A stretch of 64,000 bases of DNA, taken from the NCBI RefSeq assembly GCF_023343835.1, contig NC_064447.1, positions 10,064,501-10,128,500 of the forward strand, written 5' to 3'. Numbering within the stretch: the stretch's first letter is position 1; each line of letters starts with the position of its first letter. Positions 57,208 through 64,000 of this stretch are shown piece by piece. The notes beneath the pieces were generated by a model. It saw nothing but the letters and a program-made list of their open reading frames with translations, made no database searches and had not been told where the DNA came from. Source of the DNA: Lagopus muta. Taxonomy: Eukaryota > Chordata > Aves > Galliformes > Phasianidae. A program made the translations under genes and the position numbers.

Positions 57208-59739
57208 CTATAAGGAAAACTCGATAAATATATCTCTGCAGTTTGAAATTTGATTTCCTCACTCTATTGTTTCTCATTTCCTGAGAGCTGGCTCGGTGGA
57301 TCACATTTTCTGCTTCTGTCTCCAGCATTTGTAACCAAACAAGACTGAATCTCATTATACTGATGCATGGCTCTAGCTGCATGCAATTCAATCACAGTCA
57401 TTTTTGCTCCATTATCAATTTCCCTTCCCATTCTTAACCGATGGGTCTTCAAAGGAATCAATTCAAAAATAGACCAGCATCATCTAATGAAGGTGTGTTT
57501 AATGCTCAGCATTTAACTCTGTATTAAGCAGACAAGGAAGAAGCTGCCTGCTGTATCAGGCATCCTCCACTCACATTGACCCCAGTGGGAGCTGGCATTT
57601 CTCAGCCTCCCTGGGAAGTCAGATGCTTCCACGAGGGGGTAAATAAGGACTCGAGTCCCTTTAGTGCCCAGCTTTGTAAATCTGCTAATTAAATGAGAAT
57701 ATGGGCAAATGCAATCATTATTGTCCTCAGAGCCAAAGAATCAAGGCATTTCTCAACACACACAGGCTCTCTTCTCAATTTTCTGAGCCATCTGCACATC
57801 GCTGACAGTGATATGGGAAATATTCGGATTTACACCAAGTGATATTCACCTCAGATTATTCTCTCCTGGATTCATGGACCTTTCATGGAAATACTCCAAG
57901 TCTGAGTTATGCTGAGTTACACCTGTGCACACAGAGCCACAGGGCCTGCAGCCAGACCATGCGTACAAAGTTCACCTAAAATAAAGACCAAAATAAAAGT
58001 TTGTTTCCTACTGTACTTAGGTTAATTTCTTTACACATCTTCCATACTCTGAATAAACGTAGTTACAGGGGAAAAAAAAAATAATAATCAGAAAGATGAA
58101 TGGTAAAGTGTGCCCCAATAAGCCCCTGCCTGAGTTCAGCTGTAAATAACCCAAGTTTAATCAGAATAGAGCACGCTTATGGCAGTGTGACGACTTTAGT
58201 TTCATTTGTGATGCACACAAACTTGTAGAATTGTTTCCAGTGCAAACATTCACTCTGACAAGCTCAAAATTAATACACCTCTAATGCAGGCTTTTGGAAC
58301 AGACCTTTTCTGAACACGTTAGCAGATTCATGAAAAGAGGAGAGAGAATGCAAGCCCAGCACATTGTTTTTCTTGAAATGAATACACACTGACAGCACGC
58401 GAGGTGGTGATGTTTGAAATGTTCTCAGTTGTAGTAATTACCAAGTGTTGTGTTTCTTCAGAAGTTAGAGCCCTTCTCCTCCGTGGGCACCTTCCTTCAT
58501 GCCTTTCTCCTTACTGCTCTGAAGGTACAGTTTCTCCCTGTGCCACACTGAGAAACCAAGATGTTGCTTGCTCTAAATCCCACTGAGGGGTGGAATTCCA
58601 TAAGTTTCAGTTGACCCAGGTCAGGGTGCTGCAGTTCCTGCCCTTCTTCCACTACCCCCAGCCACCTGGTTCCATTCCCTCCCTACCTTCAGCACCAGCT
58701 AACACCATCTGTGGTGAGAGCTAATCACTTTTTGGGGAGGAGGATTGCATTGCAGCCAGTTGAGCTCTCTGAATCAGCTCAGCAGAGAAGGTCAGACAAA
58801 CAGTTGTGTCAGCAGAAAAGAGAGGACAGGAGGGGACAGGAGGTTTTACTCTGATCAGACATAACTAGCATGGCTGTGCTGCCTGTTCCATGCTGGGAGC
58901 ACTCCCCAGTTGGGACTGTCTGCACAGTTTTTACTGTCAGACACAGAACATTTGCTGTGACATTGGCTACTTTGCTACTGCTTGGTACCACTGACCCAAG
59001 CCAGAGCCTTCCAGCCCATGCTGGAGGAAACAGATTCCCCTGTGGTCAGCACAGCTCATGCTGTCCCTCTCAACTTCCTCCTTGTCACGATGAGAGCACT
59101 TCCTGCCAGGAAAGGCCTGATGAACGACATCACCCTTCTGTGCTCCTTTATCATTCCAGCAGCCACCCAAGAAACATCACCTCCCTTTTGCTCCAGGCCT
59201 ATCTGCAGCCCAATCTGGGCGTCATAATAGCAGCCAAAGTACAGGATGATGTGTGCTGTTGTGAAAGGATCTCACGTGGCCACAGATCATCTTTGCTCCT
59301 CCCAGTTGTTGCTCACCTGGAAGAGGCTGCCTTGCCAGGCAAACGCCTGGAGAGCAGGAGATGTTTTGCTGGCCCAAGCACTGCCCCACGTGTGACAGTG
59401 AGCAGACTGCCGAGGAAGGAAAAATACACTTTGTACACTAAGACAAGAGCAAGGGAAAAGCAGTCTTCTGACCAGAAACATATGCAACCAAGTATCAGGT
59501 GAGAGCACATCAGCTCCTTGCAGTGGCCACGGCCACAGAAGACTGAAGCACAAAGTGTTTCGTATTCAAGCACAAAACACAGAGCCTTTGAGAAGAGCAA
59601 TGCTTTGCTCACAAGGGGTAAGCCCATCGATTTGCCTGCCCCTTACTGGGAATGATTAGGGATAGAAAGACTGAAACAGGTGTAATCATACTCGTATACA
59701 GAGAATTGATGCAGCAGATAGTCCATGGGAGCTGCTTTT

Positions 59740-59780
59740 GAAGCACCCTGAACATCACCCTGAAGCATCCTGAAGCACCC
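59740..59780. repeat. Short imperfect tandem repeat (GAAGCACCCT)
   Basis: Four adjacent degenerate units: GAAGCACCCT, GAACATCACCCT, GAAGCATCCT and GAAGCACCC. Confidence 0.65.
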
Positions 59781-62700
59781 AGCAACTTCACATCTGCTTA
59801 TAGCTCTGAGAAAAAAAGCTTTATGCCTAGAGTGCAAATCTACAGCCACTAGTAGTGCAGAAATGTCATACTAAAGCAGAGACAGGACTCTAGAAGCAGG
59901 GCAACCCAGAGTCATTTTGAGCTTTGCTTCTTTTAAACCAAGGGATTTGTGGCACTGCTACTGAGCCCCTGGATTACAGCTGGTTGCCCATCACTGAGCA
60001 TCACAGCTGAAAATCTCGTGGTTTTTCCCTTGACAGATGAAAACTGAGGGCTGTCTATTTGGTTTGTGTTTGCACAGCATCCAGCTGGTTGCTTAATTAC
60101 TTGGCCCAGTTTCGAGGTTTCTGATTCCCACTTCTGCAACTGACTTCCTCAGTTCTCAGGCTCACAAATCCAGTTGCAACTTTCACATCTGCATTCATGG
60201 TCACGACTCTTAGCTGGTTGATCACTGAGCATCTCACCCTCAACAGGTCCTCTCAGGTGATTTCATAATACAAACACCAAGGAGCAGCTCAGAGCTCTAA
60301 ATACACACTCCCTGTGTAATCACCAAGCAGATTAAAAACTCACCAGCTGGGCTGGGAGAGACTCATGGCAATCCATTAGGGCTCCAAAGCACACACACCG
60401 CACAGCACTGCAGGCAGGAAATTCTCAGAGCACAGTCAATTCTAACACTATTTGGCTGAGCTGCTACATGGATCCATCCTGCTGAACTGCTCTGCCAGCC
60501 CCTGGACCAGAGGGTTCCCTTGGCTGAGCTGAATCTGTACGAGCAACCTCCATCTCCCACAGTGGCTGGCTGTTGAAGTAGCCATTTGGGCACAATGACT
60601 GGCCAAGCAGGTTATATATAAGTGGCTGTAATTAATACTCCTACGAGCTTCCACATTCCTAAGGACTGAACGAGGTGCAGAAGTACAAGATTGCACCCTG
60701 ACCTTGTAAGCATTGGAGGAAGGCAGAGGAACCTGCTCTGTTCTGATCAGAGAAGGGACAAGGCCAGTGCTGGAGTCACTGGGAACAGGCTGTGCACAAT
60801 GCTTCTGCTGGGGCACAAACCACAGCCTTAACCTCAATCAAAAATAGCTGCAGAGCTTCTGCAGACAGGGGGCTTCCTCCTTGTCCCAGGAAGCCTCTTT
60901 CTGTGCTTGCACATCACTGTGTGAACATGGTGGGTGTGCAAACTGTCACAGCCACAACAGATCTGAGCAATACTGAAACTGGCCTTTGCCAGAGACGCAC
61001 AAACCGATTAACCTGCTCAGCAAGTGCGAGAGCCAAAGCCTCAGCTGCCTCATGTACTGAATATCCCACATGGTCACCAGTTGGCTGGAAGAACAGTGCT
61101 GATCCCTACATAGCAGGGCCTGAAAGCTGGTCAATTGATCTTCACCAATTCACCGTCAATCACTACCAGTGTTGTGATTCTGGGCTGGACTCTACTGGTT
61201 TGAGCAGGACAAGTGCTGATTTCCCATATGCTGCCCTATTGTTCTGTACATCAAGCCTGCCCAGGTGTCCTACTTGAAAGCTGGGACAAAGCACAGCATC
61301 CACACACTGTTTCCCAACTCTCCCAAGCAGGACTGTCCAGGCTGCTCCCAAAAGCTGTCTGTGTGTGCCTTTCCCCAGACTCCATTAGCTGGTATGTTTC
61401 ATATCCTCAAGGCTGCCTCAGCCTTGCATACAGGTGGCATGCCTTTCAGCCTTCAGCACCCGGGGTGGTGTTCAGAGCCTGTCCTACACGGCAGATTTAA
61501 ACACATGCTAAAATGATTTACTGAGCCGGTGAATGCCTCTGCCCTGGGGAGCCAGGAACAGCGCAGCTGTGCTGCTGGAGGCTGTCGCTGATCCGGCTTA
61601 GGCAGCAGCACACAAATACAGCTTGGGCTACAGACCTAGGGTCAATCCTCAGAGGGCAAAGAGGCAGATGCCAGGCTGGAGCAGGGCTGGAGCCCATGCC
61701 TTGGTAATTTCTGAGGGTCTCCCAGAAGAGACTGTGCCCAGGGCACTTGGTTCTAACCATCCGTGAGCCAGCAAGCTGGCAAAGCCTACAGAGAGCAGGG
61801 AGTCAGCCAGGGCTGTCTGGCTAAACACAAAGCCAACCAACACCAAAACCAGCTCCTCTTTCAGCTTGAGAAAGGAAGAGAAAGGGAAGAAGACAGTAAA
61901 TCTCTATTTCAGAAGCTTGCTGCCTGGTGAGCTGAAGGGAACGCCCAGCTGGAAGGAATACTCTGTATAAACACAGACTCAGTGTTTTGCATATACTTTG
62001 CTACATATTTCATATGCATCTCTGTGTATGCATATGCCACAGGGACACCCACACAAGAAACATTTTACAGCCTGTGCTCACATCCATGCCTTGCAGCCCC
62101 CATGCTGAAGCCCCAGAGCCTCGTTGCTCCTGTGCCATCCTGTCCTATGTCCTCAAATTCCTGGGAATCCCATCAACCTTTCCATGGGAGCAAACCCTGC
62201 CATTTCCAACTCTGCGTGAGGGTTCTGAGGGGAAGCACTGCCTTGCTTTCTCATTGCTGTGTGCGAGTACTACTCAGAGTTTGCTAAAAGAGGCACTGCT
62301 GCCTTGCTTTGCTCAGACCAGATCCTGCCTCACCCATGCAGGCGGATGTCTGGCAAGGCCTCAGCACCATTACCCTGCATTTCCACAGCCACTGTATCAG
62401 AAATCACAATCAGACACCGTCCTGGGAAAGATCCATCCGTTTTATATGGCCTCCTGCAGCCTTTGCTCCCTCTTTCCTCTTGCCTTGCACAGGCACCAAC
62501 ACCACTGGGAAATGGCACAAGGCAGCTCTATTTTGGGTTTTCTACAGAAGCAGAGGCCACGCGTGTGGATTCCCCTCTGAGGCTATTGGTACATTTTACA
62601 ATGCCCTGGTGACAGGCTGAGCAGAAGTTTCAGAACTGCTTCGTTTCTAAACCTTTCCTGAAGCAGAGCAGCTAGGGAGGGGAGAAAGGTCACGCAAAAC

Positions 62701-63915
62701 TCTGAGAGGTCTCAAGCCTTTACAAGGCTTCAGAGAATCCCCACCTCGAGGCCCAGATTACAGGAGAAGCGGCTGCCCCAGATGCTGCAGCAGAAATAAA
62801 TCACGGCAAAAGCTGAGCCAGGGGGAACTCCTGTCTGCATCTGCTCCATCCCCACAGGAAAGGGTGGCACAGAGCAGCTGGAGCAGCCGGGGAATCCACA
62901 GCTGCACCTGCATCCGCCCTGGCCAGACAGAAGGCCTCAGTGCTGTGCCTTCCCTCCGCTTCCTCCCTCTTGTCCTTCTCATCTCCCTCCTCAATAGGCA
63001 GTTTCAGGAGCAGCACAGTGCCTGGATTCTCTCAGGGCTTTTACGGTGCATCCGGCACCCAGAGAATTACCCTGCGGGCACCACTCCAGCAGCATCCCTG
63101 CTGCCCAGCCACGGATGCAGCCACACGCACATCCCCAGTGAGGGAACACCTCCCTCTGGCTGTCCCCAGGGTCTCTATGTGCCCTAGCACCAATCAGACC
63201 TCTGCCCCACAGTGCAATGGGCTCAGCCATCACCACTGCTGTCCCAGCTGAGCCTCCCTGCATCCATAGACACCTACATCCCCGCCTCCTATGCCACATC
63301 CCATGGATGCGTTCCCCCATACAGCCCCACATGGGTGCCTGCACCCAACCCTGCTCTCACACACATCTGCTCAGCCACAGCAGAGCTGGGTACGGTGCGA
63401 AGGGAGGAACCACAGCAGCTATTGCCACACTTCCAGAGGAAGGCATGACGTGAGCTCAGGCTTCATTGGTTATTAATAACTTCTTTGTTAGCAGGCCAGC
63501 CCTAAGGAGGAACCAAAATTGGACTGAGAGCGCAGCCTCCCCTGTGCGAGCCATCATTCACAATTTCTTCGGAAACCATTTCTGTTCTCAGAAGTCACAG
63601 ACGTCCCCGCTGAGTCACCGCAGCACAGCATCCCCTCACCTACGCACAGGGCTTCACACTTGGCTTTTTTCTTTCTAAATCCCAGAAAAATAACAGATGT
63701 CCCTGTTAAGAGGGAGCTTCTCAGACGCTGTTCACGTGGCAGGTTGTGCCAGGATGCGAGCACACATGCACCATTTCCCTAGCACAAACCCTTTGCACAC
63801 CACCGTTTTCCTGCTCCTCAAGAAAGCTTCCTCTGCAGCAGATTCCTCCTTCAAGCAGCCTCTATGCCCTCCCCATGGCTGCATGTCTCAGGATCCTTCC
63901 AATTCCTCTCCCTTT

Positions 63916-64000
63916 CATAGAATCACTAAGATTGGAAAAGACCTCTCAGATCACCAAGCCCAACCCCAGCTCACCCCACCATGCCCACCAACCACGTCCC
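63916..64000 (-). mobile_element. CR1 3' end running off the window
   Basis: The plus strand reads CATAGAATCACTAAGATTGG, then AAAAGACCTCTCAGATCACC and an AAGCCCAACCCC block, the reverse complement of the same CR1 3' UTR type seen at 40127-40334. The 5' part of the element lies beyond base 64000. Confidence 0.85.

Larger units (their letters stand above)
55141..63915. other. Intergenic region upstream of EPN2
   Basis: About 8.8 kb without a CpG island, a recognisable protein family or a convincing exon. The longest frame (58870-59502 plus, 210 codons) is Cys/Ser/Pro-rich, has competing frames on both strands and no known domain. A short imperfect repeat of GAAGCACCCT lies at 59740-59780. Homopolymers occur at about 57137-57165 and 57190-57207. 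Confidence 0.45.

Noticed and set aside
1-64000. CRISPR arrays, tRNA or rRNA genes, phage or bacterial operons
   Set aside because: No regularly spaced repeats, no tRNA cloverleaf with A and B boxes that I could recognise, and no rRNA sequence. Gene structure is entirely vertebrate, with GT-AG introns.

Overview
This is eukaryotic nuclear DNA from a bird, most likely a galliform such as chicken, turkey or quail. Three things support that: interspersed CR1-type retroposon fragments (about 54.2-54.88 kb, 40.13-40.34 kb, 53.08-53.13 kb, 63.92-64.0 kb), an internally deleted copy of a mariner element that resembles galliform Galluhop by memory, and a very compact ciliary gene next to a large intron-rich gene. 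There is no prokaryotic, plasmid, CRISPR or phage content.

Layout. Bases 1-136 are the last coding codons of a plus-strand gene I could not name, followed by a roughly 1.15 kb 3' UTR with a poly(A) signal near 1261. From 1.3 to 4.4 kb is intergenic DNA without a gene I can support. A CpG island at about 4.44-5.11 kb holds the promoter and first exons of B9D1 (plus strand, 7 coding exons, 4720-6491, 206 aa), a B9/C2-like protein of the ciliary transition zone. A 14-bp match to the RFX X-box consensus lies 14 bases upstream of its start codon. From 6.5 to about 13.7 kb is the tail-to-tail spacer between B9D1 and EPN2; it carries two diverged copies of an unidentified repeat.

EPN2 (epsin 2, minus strand) fills most of the rest: a long 3' UTR (about 13.7 or 14.6 to 17.6 kb), eight coding exons between 17,589 and 36,022 that join in frame to a 593-residue epsin (ENTH domain, two UIMs, clathrin boxes, DPW motifs, three NPF motifs), an intron of about 17.8 kb, and a non-coding first exon in a second CpG island at about 53.52-54.18 kb. 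A CR1 fragment sits directly against that promoter, followed by an imperfect tandem duplication of about 160 bp. From 55.2 to 63.9 kb I see no supportable gene.

The two named genes act in different processes (B9D1 in the MKS module of the cilium gate, EPN2 in clathrin-mediated endocytosis). Their tail-to-tail order matches the human 17p11.2 arrangement as I know it, but human MAPK7, divergent from B9D1, is not seen upstream of B9D1 here. I found no convincing undescribed system. The items most worth a second look are the B9D1 X-box, the YY1-like 12-mer shared by both promoters, the CR1 at the EPN2 promoter edge with its adjacent tandem duplication, and the paired unknown repeat.
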